From contig JALVOC010000019.1 in NCBI GenBank assembly GCA_027032075.1, forward strand, positions 1 through 64,000: a stretch of 64,000 bases of DNA, given 5' to 3'. Position numbers and translations under genes: made by a program. The stretch's first letter is position 1. Every line of letters starts with the position of its first letter. A model generated the notes under the pieces. That model was not told where the DNA came from. It did not search any database and worked only from the letters and a program-made list of their open reading frames with translations. Shown here piece by piece: positions 38,144-48,541 of the stretch. The stretch is from Chromatiales bacterium (GTDB lineage Bacteria; Pseudomonadota; Gammaproteobacteria; UBA6429; Thiohalophilaceae).

Positions 38144-39424
38144 ATGGATCGTCTTGCCAATAAACGGATCCTGCTCGGGATAACCGGCAGTATCGCTGCC
38201 TACAAGGCGGGTGAGGTGGTGCGCCGGCTGAGGGATGCCGGGGCTGAGGTGCGGGTGGTGATGACCCGCGGGGGGACCGAATTTGTCACCCCCATGACCT
38301 TCCAGGCGTTGTCGGGGCAGCCGGTTCACCTGCATCTGCTGGATGCCGACGCGGAGGCAGGCATGGGGCACATCGAGCTGGCGCACTGGGCAGACGCGAT
38401 TCTGGTGGCGCCTGCAAGCGCGGATTTTATCGCCCGCCTGGTTCTGGGGCGGGCGGATGATTTGTTGAGTGCTGTTTGTCTGGCCAGCCGCGTACCGTTG
38501 GTGCTGGCACCGGCGATGAACAGCGGCATGTGGCACAACCCCGCCACCCAGGCCAATATCCGTACCCTGCAGTCGCGCGGGGTGCTGATCCTCGGGCCGG
38601 ATGAGGGGAAACAGGCGTGCGGTGAGGTGGGGGCAGGCCGCCTGCTGGCCACGGAACCGTTGCTGGCAGGTTTGTCCGAGGTGTTTGGTCGGGGCCTGTT
38701 GACGGGCAAGACGGTGCTGGTGACAGCGGGGCCGACCCGCGAGGCCATCGATCCGGTTCGTTACCTGAGCAACCATAGCTCGGGCAAAATGGGATTCAGC
38801 ATTGCCGAGGCGGCGGTGGAAGCCGGTGCGCGGGTGATCCTGGTTGCCGGCCCGGTGACGCTGCCAACGCCCGATCATCTCCAACGCCTGGATGTGGTCA
38901 GTGCCGGCGAGATGTTCGATACGGTGATGGCGCATATCCAGGGGGTGGATATTTTTATCGCCACCGCCGCGGTTGCCGATTACCGGCCGCTGCGTGTCAC
39001 CGAGAATAAAATCAAGAAAAAAGCCGAGCGGATGGTGATAGAGCTTGAGCCCACCCCCGATATTCTGAGTGAAATCAAGGCGCGTTATCCCGGGTTGTTT
39101 TGTGTCGGGTTTGCTGCCGAGACGAGTGATCTTGAGACGTATGCGCGGGACAAGTTACAACGTAAAGGGATCGACATGATAGCCGCTAACTGGGTAGGGC
39201 CTGCGGCAATTGAGACAGAAGGTGCATTTGGCAGTGACACCAATGCGTTACGCCTGTTCTGGCCGGACGGTGAGGCGGAACTGACGGTGGCGGCAAAGCC
39301 AAAACTGGCGCGGCAGCTTATCGGTCATATCGTGCAGTGCTACCAGAACCGTCCCCCTCGATCCAAACATACTGATACGAAAGTAGTATCACTGCCAGAT
39401 GTGAAAAGGACGCCGGGCAGTTAG
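38144..39424 (+). CDS. coaBC: Bifunctional phosphopantothenoylcysteine decarboxylase/synthetase CoaBC
   Basis: 426 residues. The CoaC flavoprotein half (about 1-190) has LGITGSIAAYKA, the PAMNSGMW motif and the catalytic cysteine in QACGEVGAGRL. The CoaB half has TAGPTREAIDPVRYLSNHSSGKMG and AAVADYRP. It joins cysteine to phosphopantothenate and decarboxylates the product. Divergent from radC, followed by dut. Confidence 0.96.
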   Translation: MDRLANKRILLGITGSIAAYKAGEVVRRLRDAGAEVRVVMTRGGTEFVTPMTFQALSGQPVHLHLLDADAEAGMGHIELAHWADAILVAPASADFIARLVLGRADDLLSAVCLASRVPLVLAPAMNSGMWHNPATQANIRTLQSRGVLILGPDEGKQACGEVGAGRLLATEPLLAGLSEVFGRGLLTGKTVLVTAGPTREAIDPVRYLSNHSSGKMGFSIAEAAVEAGARVILVAGPVTLPTPDHLQRLDVVSAGEMFDTVMAHIQGVDIFIATAAVADYRPLRVTENKIKKKAERMVIELEPTPDILSEIKARYPGLFCVGFAAETSDLETYARDKLQRKGIDMIAANWVGPAAIETEGAFGSDTNALRLFWPDGEAELTVAAKPKLARQLIGHIVQCYQNRPPRSKHTDTKVVSLPDVKRTPGS

Positions 39425-39499
39425 AATGAACCTGGGCCGGCCTGGCTGCAGCATACTTTGTATTTAATCTATCTTAATAATGGGGAGTGATCGCAATCG

Positions 39500-39955
39500 A
39501 TGAGCCGCATCAGTTTGAAAGTGCTTGATGCACGCCTTGGAAAATCCATCCCTTTTCCGGAATACGCCACCGATGGTTCCGCCGGCATGGATTTGCGTGC
39601 CTGTCTTGATGAAACCCTGTGTATCCAGCCTGGTGAGACACATCTGATCCCCACCGGTATAGCGATTCATATCGAAAATCCGGAACTGGCGGCAATGATC
39701 CTGCCCCGTTCCGGCCTGGGGCATAAGCACGGCATCGTTCTGGGTAACCTGGTGGGCCTGATCGACTCGGATTACCAGGGGCAGCTGTATGTCTCTTGCT
39801 GGAATCGGGGAAATGAATCTTTTAATATCAAAGTGGGTGAACGCATTGCGCAATTGGTGTTCGTCCCGGTGGTACAGGCGCAGTTCGATATCGTCACTGA
39901 CTTTGAAAGCAGCAAACGGGCGGAAGGTGGTTTTGGCCATACCGGACGCAGTTAA
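39500..39955 (+). CDS. dut: dUTP diphosphatase
   Basis: 151 residues. All five dUTPase motifs are present: [42 protein letters not shown] and the C-terminal arm [12 protein letters not shown] (usually GGFGSTG). It removes dUTP and supplies dUMP for thymidylate. Located between coaBC and algC as in related genomes. Confidence 0.96.
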   Translation: MSRISLKVLDARLGKSIPFPEYATDGSAGMDLRACLDETLCIQPGETHLIPTGIAIHIENPELAAMILPRSGLGHKHGIVLGNLVGLIDSDYQGQLYVSCWNRGNESFNIKVGERIAQLVFVPVVQAQFDIVTDFESSKRAEGGFGHTGRS

Positions 39956-39994
39956 TCCATTAACATTCATCTAACGATTACTAGGGAGTAAGGT

Positions 39995-42607
39995 TTGGCA
40001 AAAGCAGGGAGTTTACGTGCCCGCAAGCGGCGTGGGGTCAAGAAAAAGGGGGCGGGTCTCAGTCTGCGCGTCATCGGCCTGACTGCGATCGTCACCATCA
40101 CCCTGATCCTGTGGGTGGCCGCATTCTGGACGCAACTCATGCCCTTAAGGCAGTTGCAGACCGTGCGTAATGTGGAAGTGAAGGCGCAGACGGAGCGTCT
40201 TGCAAATAAGGTTGCTGCAAAAGTGGCGGCTTACACCGAACGGGCGAGAGCAGTGGCCATTGATCCGGTGACGCGCAAATTACTGCAAAGCGGGGACAGC
40301 CGTGCGATCCACGCGCGGGAGAAGGAATTGCGAGAACTGTTTCCCTGGGTCAGGCGGGTGCGTTTGTTAAAGACGGGGATCCGCACGCCCGACAAGTCGA
40401 GCGAACCGTATATCTCCTATGCCTGCATCGATCTGATGCGTGAGGCGGAGTCCAGTCTGCAGGCGCCGCCGGTTGAGGTTCATGTATTTGGCAGCCCGCA
40501 GCAGCACATCGATATCGTACAACCCGTTCTTTCCGCAACGGGCAAGGCCGCCCTCGGTTTTGTCCAGGTTACCCTGAATACCGAAGTGTTCAAGCAGTGG
40601 CTGACTCTCGATGATGCGCAGGCATATGTCTCCCTCACCCAGTCGGTGGAGAACCGTCCCAGCCTGATGCTGACCGAGGTGGGCAACGCAAACGTTCGTT
40701 CCCAGTCACGCTCGGCCGAGCAACTCATTGCGGGAACCCGCTGGCATCTCACCCTGTGGATCCCCGACAAGGGTGATATCAGCATTTTCAATACCAATCT
40801 GCTGATCACCTATCTTGTCGGAACGTTAATGGTCGTGTTGTTGATCCTGTTACTCTGGCGCGCCTTGAGCCGCACCATCAGCACGGACGTGGAAAGTTTC
40901 ATGTATATGATTGCCCAGGAATTACAGGGCAGCAAGAAACACCAGTATCAGCTGATGATGAAGGAATTTCAGAAGGCGGCCCGGCAGATCGACAACCTCA
41001 AGTCGGCGCAGCCCATGGAGCGCGAACGTGACGAGGATTCCAGTTCGATAAACCTCGCCTCCCTGAATATCGATGACAGTCTCGATCCGCTGTACATGAA
41101 TGAGGATTCGATGGAGGTCGAAGAGATCGATGATGCGGCATTCGAAAAGATGCGGCAACAGAGCGCTGCGGCGGCAACTGCCGAAGCGCCAGCGAAGAGC
41201 GCGCCCCCACCGCGCCCGGCTGCACCGCCACCGCCCCTGCCGCCGGCCGAGATATTCAAAGCCTATGACATTCGCGGCATTGTCGGCCGTACCCTGACCG
41301 CAGAACACATGTTGCTGATCGGCCGGGCCATTGGCAGTGAGGCCGCCGCCCGTGGTTTGCAGCGTATCGCCTTTGCCCGTGATGGCCGCCTTTCCGGGCC
41401 GGAATTGGGGCAGGCACTGGTCAAGGGACTGCTTGCCACTGGCATCGATGTGGTGGATGTCGGCATGGTGCCCACGCCGGCATTGTATTACGCCGCGGCC
41501 GAATTGACCGACGGCAGTGGTGTCATGCTGACGGGTAGCCACAATCCGTCCGATTACAACGGCATCAAAATGGTGCTCGGCGGCGAGACATTGTCCGGCG
41601 AGGCGATCCAGGCACTGAAACAACGCATCGATAACAGTGATTTCGTCGAAGGCAGTGGTCAATATCGCACCAACCCGATCAGTAACACCTATATCGAGCG
41701 GGTGGTGTCGGATATCAAATTGAAACGGCCTCTGAAAATCGTGGTCGACAGCGGTAATGGTGTGGCAGGCGGGATGGCGCCCAAACTCTACCGCAGTTTG
41801 GGTTGTGAGGTGATCGAGTTGTACAGTGAAGTGGATGGCCGTTTCCCGAACCATCACCCGGATCCGAGCCAGCCGGAGAATCTGCGCGACCTCATCGAAA
41901 TGGTGCAATCCCAGGGAGCGGATGTTGGGTTTGCCTTTGATGGTGATGGTGACCGGCTCGGCGTTGTCAGTGCGGATGGCAAGATCATCTGGCCGGATCG
42001 CCTGATGATGTTGTTTGCCGCTGACGTGCTCTCGCGTAACCCCGGCGCCCAGATTATTTATGATATCAAATGCAGTAACAACCTCACGCGGGTGATCTGG
42101 GAAAAAGGTGGTGAACCGGTGATGTGGAAAACCGGTCACTCCCTTATCAAGAGCAAGATGAAACAATCCGGTGCCCTGCTGGCAGGTGAGATGAGCGGCC
42201 ATATCTTTTTCAAGGAACGCTGGTACGGTTTTGATGACGCCTTGTATTCCGGCGCACGTCTGCTGGAAATCATTGCGGCGGACGAACGCAAACCGGCGGA
42301 AATTTTTGCCAGTCTGCCGGATGCGGTAAATACGCCTGAATTGCGGGTTGAGATGACGCAAAGTGAGCTGGAGCCGTTCATGGACGAGTTACTGAGCAAG
42401 GCCGATTTTCCTGACGCCAATATCATCATGATCGATGGCCTGCGCGCCGATTTCGAGGAAGGCTGGGGTTTGATCCGCGCATCCAATACCACCCCCAGCC
42501 TGATCATGCGATTTGAGGGCAAGGACAAGGCGGCGCTCGCCAGTGTTCAGGAAAAATTCAAACAACTGATACATGAAATTAATCCCACTCTCCGATTGCC
42601 ATTCTGA
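39995..42607 (+). CDS. algC: Phosphomannomutase/phosphoglucomutase AlgC with membrane-anchored N-terminal extension
   Basis: 870 residues; the start is TTG 39995 after a Shine-Dalgarno-like GGGAGTAAGG, unusual but favoured because the basic N-terminus AKAGSLRARKRRGVKKKG directly precedes membrane helix 1 (about 23-46). A periplasmic segment follows up to helix 2 (about 268-290), then a cytoplasmic linker rich in Pro/Ala (about 395-415). The enzyme domain (about 418-870) has the catalytic serine in TGSHNPSDYNG, the metal loop DGDGDR, GEMSGH and the phosphate loop RASNTTPSL. It interconverts mannose and glucose 6-/1-phosphates for exopolysaccharide and LPS. The long form is known in pseudomonads. 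Confidence 0.93.
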   Translation: MAKAGSLRARKRRGVKKKGAGLSLRVIGLTAIVTITLILWVAAFWTQLMPLRQLQTVRNVEVKAQTERLANKVAAKVAAYTERARAVAIDPVTRKLLQSGDSRAIHAREKELRELFPWVRRVRLLKTGIRTPDKSSEPYISYACIDLMREAESSLQAPPVEVHVFGSPQQHIDIVQPVLSATGKAALGFVQVTLNTEVFKQWLTLDDAQAYVSLTQSVENRPSLMLTEVGNANVRSQSRSAEQLIAGTRWHLTLWIPDKGDISIFNTNLLITYLVGTLMVVLLILLLWRALSRTISTDVESFMYMIAQELQGSKKHQYQLMMKEFQKAARQIDNLKSAQPMERERDEDSSSINLASLNIDDSLDPLYMNEDSMEVEEIDDAAFEKMRQQSAAAATAEAPAKSAPPPRPAAPPPPLPPAEIFKAYDIRGIVGRTLTAEHMLLIGRAIGSEAAARGLQRIAFARDGRLSGPELGQALVKGLLATGIDVVDVGMVPTPALYYAAAELTDGSGVMLTGSHNPSDYNGIKMVLGGETLSGEAIQALKQRIDNSDFVEGSGQYRTNPISNTYIERVVSDIKLKRPLKIVVDSGNGVAGGMAPKLYRSLGCEVIELYSEVDGRFPNHHPDPSQPENLRDLIEMVQSQGADVGFAFDGDGDRLGVVSADGKIIWPDRLMMLFAADVLSRNPGAQIIYDIKCSNNLTRVIWEKGGEPVMWKTGHSLIKSKMKQSGALLAGEMSGHIFFKERWYGFDDALYSGARLLEIIAADERKPAEIFASLPDAVNTPELRVEMTQSELEPFMDELLSKADFPDANIIMIDGLRADFEEGWGLIRASNTTPSLIMRFEGKDKAALASVQEKFKQLIHEINPTLRLPF

Positions 42608-42719
42608 CGGAGCAACTGAAAAGCAGATTATTTTTGATTCCGCATTGCCCATGCCGCATAACGGCTGGGCATTTCTGTCCGAGTTGCAGTATCATGCAAA
42701 GCAGAAAAAAATCCGATAA

Positions 42720-43628
<909 letters not shown>

Positions 43629-43633
43629 TCCGC

Positions 43634-44233
43634 ATGAATGACAGCAGCAAAAAGATATCCCGCCGCCGGCATATTCTGGAGACACTGGCACAGGAGCTGG
43701 AACGAAGTCCGGGGGAACGGATCACCACCGCAGGTCTGGCCCGCGCCGTCGGTGTTTCAGAAGCCGCCTTGTACCGCCATTTCCCCAGCAAGGCCAAGAT
43801 GTTCGAGGCCTTGATCGAATTCATCGAAGAATCGGTTTTCGGCCTGATCAACCGCATCCTCGATGATGAGCGTGACTGTTTCAGGCGGTGCGAAAAAATT
43901 CTTTCTCTGCTGCTGGGCTTTGCCGCCCGTAATCCCGGCTTATGCCGCTTGCTGGTGGGGGATGTGCTGGTGGGGGAAACCGAACGTTTGCGCTTGCGTA
44001 TCGGTCAGTTCTACGAGCGCCTGGAAACCCAGTTGAAGCAGGTTTTGCGCGAGGGGGAGATGAACGGAGAAATCTCTGCCGGCTTGCCGGTGGCGCCGCA
44101 GGCAAACCTGCTGCTCTGCATTGCCGAGGGCCGCATCAACCAGTTTGTGCGCAGCGGTTTCCGGCGTGATCCCGTTGATATGTGGGAGGATCAATGGCCG
44201 CTGCTCCTGGCGGCGATGAAAAGCGGTGGTTGA
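43634..44233 (+). CDS. slmA: Nucleoid occlusion factor SlmA
   Basis: 199 residues from ATG 43634; a GTG at 43625 overlapping the argB stop is an alternative. TetR-type helix-turn-helix ([24 protein letters not shown]) and the long ligand/FtsZ-interaction domain with [23 protein letters not shown] are typical. It blocks FtsZ assembly over the chromosome. The argB-slmA order is conserved. Confidence 0.93.
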   Translation: MNDSSKKISRRRHILETLAQELERSPGERITTAGLARAVGVSEAALYRHFPSKAKMFEALIEFIEESVFGLINRILDDERDCFRRCEKILSLLLGFAARNPGLCRLLVGDVLVGETERLRLRIGQFYERLETQLKQVLREGEMNGEISAGLPVAPQANLLLCIAEGRINQFVRSGFRRDPVDMWEDQWPLLLAAMKSGG

Positions 44234-44242
44234 GGTTCCTGC

Positions 44243-44890
44243 CTATTCTGCCGTCGTTGCTGGCTTGATGCCTTTCAGTTCCCGGAAACGTTTCAGATCG
44301 GCTTCGAATTTCCGGTTTATTTCCTCAATCGCATGTTTTTTTTCCTTGATAAACTCGTTTTTACTGCGGATCTGCGACTTGAGGTTGTCCATTTCATCAA
44401 ACAGGGTGTCTGGGGCTTTGTCCCCGGTGCGTTCGTAATTGGCGATCTTTTTCTGGATCTTTGCCAGTTTGCCTTGCAGGTTGCGGATGTTGCCCTGGCT
44501 GATTTCTATGAGGCCGTTGATGACGTCGAGTTTTCCCTCGTGGGAAAGGCGCAAGTCCCGCTCGGTGGTAAATGTGTTTAACAGGATATAATCCTGCCGG
44601 CGGCGTTCCGCTTCCCGCTGTTCCTGTTCTTTTTTCAGTCTGGCCAGCCGTCTTTCTTCCTTCAATTCCGCTTCTGTCTTGGCGGCGTCCTTGATTTTGA
44701 CCACCACACCGCGCTCGTTGAGAATTTCAATGCGTTTTTGCGAGTATTCCGGCGGCACGGTATGGCCGCATTCGCGCACGCCTTCATTATTGGTCCAGCA
44801 CTTGATGGAACCGGCATTGGCTGTTCCGCCAACGAGAAGGAGTACGCATCCACAAAAAAGAACCTGTCTGAGTCTGACTTCCATACCCAT
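44243..44890 (-). CDS. DUF4124-type periplasmic protein with coiled coil
   Basis: About 215 residues from 44890 (ATG 44884 is equally possible). A signal peptide (VLFCGCVLLLVGGTANA) is followed by a short DUF4124-like unit containing CWTNNEGVRECGHTVPPEY. The remainder (about 70-205) is a charged, helical coiled coil with KKEQEQREAERRRQ. No catalytic residues. It converges on slmA with 9 bases between stops. Function unknown; a structural envelope protein is possible. Confidence 0.75.
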   Translation of the reverse strand: MGMEVRLRQVLFCGCVLLLVGGTANAGSIKCWTNNEGVRECGHTVPPEYSQKRIEILNERGVVVKIKDAAKTEAELKEERRLARLKKEQEQREAERRRQDYILLNTFTTERDLRLSHEGKLDVINGLIEISQGNIRNLQGKLAKIQKKIANYERTGDKAPDTLFDEMDNLKSQIRSKNEFIKEKKHAIEEINRKFEADLKRFRELKGIKPATTAE

Positions 44891-44934
44891 GAACATTCGA
44901 GTTAAAAACAAAAGTATTTTAAACTGCTTCAACA

Positions 44935-45684
44935 ATGTATGACTATCTGCTGCTGTTTATCGTTTCACTGATTGCCAATGCCTTTTCCGCCTTCGCCGGG
45001 GGTGGGGCAGGGTTACTGCAGTTGCCACTGCTGATTTTTCTGGGTCTGCCGTTTAGTGTAGCACTGGCGACACACAAACTGGCAAGTGTTGCCCTGGGGG
45101 TGGGTGCCAGTTTGCGGCACTTCCGCGAAGGATCGCTCGATTTGCGCTTTTCTGCTGTGATCCTGTTCACGGGGGTGCCCGGCGTGGTCCTCGGCGCCAG
45201 CCTGGTGTTGCAACTGCCGGATCGTCTGGCAGAGGTGATGCTGGGCGTGTTAACCGCCGGCCTTGGTGTGTATTCATGGTTGAATCCTCATCTGGGGCAG
45301 AGTCTTCGGGCCGCTCACCGTGAATTGAGGGGTTATCTCATCGGTGGCGCCGTTCTCTTTTGTATCGGCATATTGAACGGTTCCCTTACCTCCGGCACCG
45401 GCCTGTTCGTCACCCTCTGGCTGGTGCGCTGGTTTGGCCTCGATTACAAACGGGCTGTTGCCTATACCCTCATTCTTGTTGGTCTCTTCTGGAACGGCAG
45501 CGGTGCCCTCACGCTTGGCCTGCAGGGATCCATCCGCTGGGACTGGGTGCCGGTGTTGCTGGTGGCTTCCATTCTGGGGGGATATCTCGGGGCGCATTAT
45601 TCCATCATCAAGGGAAACCGCTGGATCAAGCGGGTGTATGAGGTGATAACCCTGCTGGTGGGGGCGAAACTGATGATTGGTTGA
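44935..45684 (+). CDS. TauE/SafE (TSUP) family transporter
   Basis: 249 residues with about eight membrane helices. The N-terminal family motif NAFSAFAGGGAGLLQLPLLIFLGLP and the second half repeat SLTSGTGLFVTLWLVRWFGLDYKRA are clear. The family moves sulfite, sulfonates or other organic anions. Substrate not assignable from sequence. Confidence 0.9.
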   Translation: MYDYLLLFIVSLIANAFSAFAGGGAGLLQLPLLIFLGLPFSVALATHKLASVALGVGASLRHFREGSLDLRFSAVILFTGVPGVVLGASLVLQLPDRLAEVMLGVLTAGLGVYSWLNPHLGQSLRAAHRELRGYLIGGAVLFCIGILNGSLTSGTGLFVTLWLVRWFGLDYKRAVAYTLILVGLFWNGSGALTLGLQGSIRWDWVPVLLVASILGGYLGAHYSIIKGNRWIKRVYEVITLLVGAKLMIG

Positions 45685-45719
45685 TCCCGGCAGCGGGATT
45701 TGCCCTCGGATCCCCGGGG

Positions 45720-46361
45720 TCAAATCCCGTATTGCGCCCGATAGGCCTTGACCGCCTGCAGCTTGTCCTGCATGGCAGGTTGGCTTTCGAGGTAGCCGAT
45801 GAGATGTTCCAGCCTGATGATGCTGATCACCGGAATACCGTATTGCTGTTCCACTTCCTGGATGGCCGATTTATCGCCGCGGCCTTTTTCCTGGCGATCC
45901 AGGGCGATGATCACCCCGGCGGCTTTGGCAGCGGCAGCGTCGATTATCTCCATCGATTCGCGAATCGCGGTGCCGGCAGTGATCACATCGTCGATGATCA
46001 ATACCCGTCCCTGTAGCGGGGCGCCGACGATATTGCCGCCTTCACCATGCGCCTTGGCTTCCTTGCGATTGAAGCAGTAAGGCACATCACGATGCTGGTG
46101 CTCCGCCAGCGCGATGCTGCAGGCCGCCGCCAGCGGGATTCCTTTATAAGCCGGACCAAACAGCACATCGAATTCCAGGCCGTTGTCGACAATCGCGGCG
46201 GCATAGAATTGTCCGAGGCGGGCCAGGGCGGCACCGGTGTTGAACAGACCGGCATTGAAAAAATAGGGGCTGACGCGTCCCGATTTGAGGGTGAACTCAC
46301 CGAAACGTAAAACCTGGAGTGACAGGGCAAACTCTATGAAATCTTTCTGGTAATCGCGCAT
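45720..46361 (-). CDS. pyrE: Orotate phosphoribosyltransferase
   Basis: 213 residues. The PRPP-binding motif [16 protein letters not shown] and the flexible loop [13 protein letters not shown] are intact. It makes OMP in pyrimidine synthesis. Divergent from the exonuclease III/Crc-like gene by 69 bases, an arrangement also found in Pseudomonas (pyrE-crc). Confidence 0.97.
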   Translation of the reverse strand: MRDYQKDFIEFALSLQVLRFGEFTLKSGRVSPYFFNAGLFNTGAALARLGQFYAAAIVDNGLEFDVLFGPAYKGIPLAAACSIALAEHQHRDVPYCFNRKEAKAHGEGGNIVGAPLQGRVLIIDDVITAGTAIRESMEIIDAAAAKAAGVIIALDRQEKGRGDKSAIQEVEQQYGIPVISIIRLEHLIGYLESQPAMQDKLQAVKAYRAQYGI

Positions 46362-46430
46362 GTTGTGCTACTGCGGTTGCTGGACAATGCAGGTATGATA
46401 CACGCTTTTTGAAGCGACAGGATCATTACG

Positions 46431-47204
46431 ATGCGGATCATCACAGTAAATGTAAATGGTATTCGTGCTGCGGCGAAAAAAGGCTTTTTCGACTGGCTCA
46501 AACGGCAGAAGGCCGATGTGGTTTGTCTGCAGGAGACCAAGGCCCAGGAACATCAGCTGGATGACAGCATTTTCTATCCGAGGAATTTTCATTGTTATTA
46601 TTTCGATGCGCAAAAGAAAGGTTATAGCGGCGTGGCGATTTTCACGCGCAAAAAACCGGAGCGGGTTATAACCGGCCTTGGTTGGGAGCACGTTGATAAT
46701 GAAGGCCGTTATATCCAGGCGGACTTTGGCAAACTGAGTATCGCTTCCCTGTACCTGCCATCAGGATCATCCAGCGAAGAACGCCATGCCAACAAGCTCA
46801 GGTTCATGGATCGTTTTCTGGAAGATCTCAAGTCCATGCGCCGCAAACGCCGTGAATACATCATCTGCGGTGATTTTAATACCGTGCACAAGGAAATCGA
46901 CATCAAGAACTGGAAGAGCAACCAGAAAAACTCCGGCTGTACTCCGCAAGAGCGTGCCTGGCTGGACAAATTGTTCGAGCAGGTGGGTTTCGTCGATGCC
47001 TTCCGCGTGGTGAATCAAAAAGCGGATCAATATACCTGGTGGTCGAACCGGGGTAATGCACGCGCCAATAACGTGGGATGGCGTATCGACTATCAGATCA
47101 TTACTCCGGGTCTGAAAGACAAGGTCGTCAAGGCTTCAATCTATAAAAACAAATGGTTCTCCGATCATGCGCCGCTGATCATTGATTATGATATTGAATA
47201 TTGA
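46431..47204 (+). CDS. Exonuclease III family protein, Crc-like but with intact active site
   Basis: 257 residues. Family motifs are MRIITVNVNGIRAAA, the metal ligand Glu in CLQETKA, the catalytic CGDFNTVH, and SDHAPLIIDYD. Length and details such as RRKRREYIICGDFN and GWRIDYQIITPGL are closest to Pseudomonas Crc as recalled. In Crc the corresponding site is degenerate (CGSLYVAH), while here all nuclease residues are present. It is therefore probably an active AP endonuclease/3' exonuclease, and could be the ancestral type from which Crc arose. A Crc-like regulatory role cannot be excluded. Confidence 0.9.
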   Translation: MRIITVNVNGIRAAAKKGFFDWLKRQKADVVCLQETKAQEHQLDDSIFYPRNFHCYYFDAQKKGYSGVAIFTRKKPERVITGLGWEHVDNEGRYIQADFGKLSIASLYLPSGSSSEERHANKLRFMDRFLEDLKSMRRKRREYIICGDFNTVHKEIDIKNWKSNQKNSGCTPQERAWLDKLFEQVGFVDAFRVVNQKADQYTWWSNRGNARANNVGWRIDYQIITPGLKDKVVKASIYKNKWFSDHAPLIIDYDIEY

Positions 47205-47253
47205 TGCAGCACCAATCCATTGGTGTGGCGTCTGCCCGAGTGGCCCGTGGCCT

Positions 47254-47571
47254 TCATGTTGATGGAGGCGTGTTTTGCTGGTGCCTGCGTTCTTCTTCCC
47301 GTATGGCATTTTGTGCGCGGTTCCATCTGTTGATTCCGAAACCGAGCAACAAGGCATACGGGATCCAAAGGAGTTGGTTGTAGGGAAGGGGTATCAAATA
47401 CAAACCAAGAAGAAAAACAATGACCAAAATCCAGCAAAGCAGTGCTGACTTAATCACAAAAGCCCGCTCGCGCGGCCCGTTGGTGTTTTTAATACTGAAA
47501 TAGGTGCCGAGCAAACCACCGGCAACACCAATCACACCGCCAATGATTCCTCCTGTCAGACCCCAGTTCAT
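47254..47571 (-). CDS. Small membrane protein of unknown function
   Basis: 105 residues. The N-terminus is a Gly-rich helix (GLTGGIIGGVIGVAGGLLGTYFSI); two further helices follow (ALLCWILVIVFLLGLYLIP and LLWIPYALLLGFGI), then a polar tail. No family is recognised beyond general resemblance to small integral-membrane proteins. Confidence 0.55.
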   Translation of the reverse strand: MNWGLTGGIIGGVIGVAGGLLGTYFSIKNTNGPRERAFVIKSALLCWILVIVFLLGLYLIPLPYNQLLWIPYALLLGFGINRWNRAQNAIREEERRHQQNTPPST

Positions 47572-47689
47572 ATTGTCGTGCGGTGGTTATATCCTGGTAA
47601 CAGGAGTGATTGAGTTGCGCTGCTGTCTCTTGTCAGAGCAGTTGAAGCAGGGCTGGCTTCAATATTCCGCGTGCATGCGATATTCAAGA

Positions 47690-47721
47690 GGAAAGGGCAA
47701 ACCTGTGTGTTTGCCCTTTCC
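47690..47721. terminator. 13-bp perfect hairpin downstream of the lipoprotein gene
   Basis: GGAAAGGGCAAAC (47690-47702) pairs exactly with GTTTGCCCTTTCC (47709-47721) around a 6-base loop. It lies 31 bases beyond the stop of the minus-strand lipoprotein gene. The T tract is weak, so it may be a terminator or an RNA-stabilising hairpin. Confidence 0.55.
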
Positions 47722-47752
47722 GTGTGATAGCGTGAATAAAGGGAAATAATGA

Positions 47753-48325
47753 TCAGTTATCCCCGAGTCTTGCGCCCTTCACCGGGTTCTCCAGCCAGAG
47801 CACGATATCCTTGGCAATCGCATTGGTACAACGTCCCAGAATGGCACAGGTTCCCTTGAATCCTCCCCAGAAGCCGCCGCCGGAGTAACGTTTGGCGCGA
47901 AATGTGCCAATCACCTTGCCGTTTTCCTTGAGAGTGCCTTTTACCGTCACGTATTTATAGCCTGAATAGGCACCGCCAGCCCGGCCAAGCAGATCAATGA
48001 TTTCCATCTTCAGGACGCGGCCTTTCTTCTTGGCTTTGAGGTTGTTGGTGGGAACGATATTCTTGTCATAGGTATCGCCATAATCGTCAATCGAGTCTGC
48101 CAGTTTTATCCCCAGTGCACATTCCGTGCGTACCGCTGCCGGTACAAAAGTCCCCTTTTTGTATGGAATGTTGTTGCTGATATAAATCGGCTTGCCACTG
48201 CCACTGTCACTGCTGGCACTTTCTGTTTTTACCACGGGTGAACTGCCGCTATTGGAAGTTTCACAGGCAATCAGACTGAGTGCCAGAAATATCATCAATC
48301 CTCTTAATATGGTTTTATAACCCAT
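47753..48325 (-). CDS. DUF4410-like lipoprotein
   Basis: 190 residues from ATG 48325, set by an AAGGAG Shine-Dalgarno. A lipobox (LSLIAC) follows a short hydrophobic signal, so the mature protein should be lipid-anchored. A Ser-rich linker precedes a domain with LADSIDDYGDTYDKN and KVIGTFRAKRYSGGGFWGGFKGTCAILGRC. The last part resembles DUF4410 proteins, in which a Gly-rich segment precedes a helix. Assignment to that family is tentative and the role unknown. Confidence 0.65.
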   Translation of the reverse strand: MGYKTILRGLMIFLALSLIACETSNSGSSPVVKTESASSDSGSGKPIYISNNIPYKKGTFVPAAVRTECALGIKLADSIDDYGDTYDKNIVPTNNLKAKKKGRVLKMEIIDLLGRAGGAYSGYKYVTVKGTLKENGKVIGTFRAKRYSGGGFWGGFKGTCAILGRCTNAIAKDIVLWLENPVKGARLGDN

Positions 48326-48541
48326 TCTGTTCTCCTTAGTGTTTGTTATTGTGGTTAAACCAGGATGTTCATCATCAAAGCCTGTTACTCTTTTTTTTGA
48401 TTCTGAACAGGTGAGTTCAAGTCTAGTATTCCCGGCAGCAACAAGCAAAAAATAATCGGGATGAATTTCCCGTCTGGTTATATATGTTTATATCTTTGGT
48501 TATATTCCGTCACGCAAAATGCGGCTTGTACGGGAACGTGT

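Noticed and set aside
40922-42361. Minus-strand frame of 479 codons opposite algC
   Set aside because: The real gene has all catalytic motifs of the phosphomannomutase family; the antisense frame shows none.
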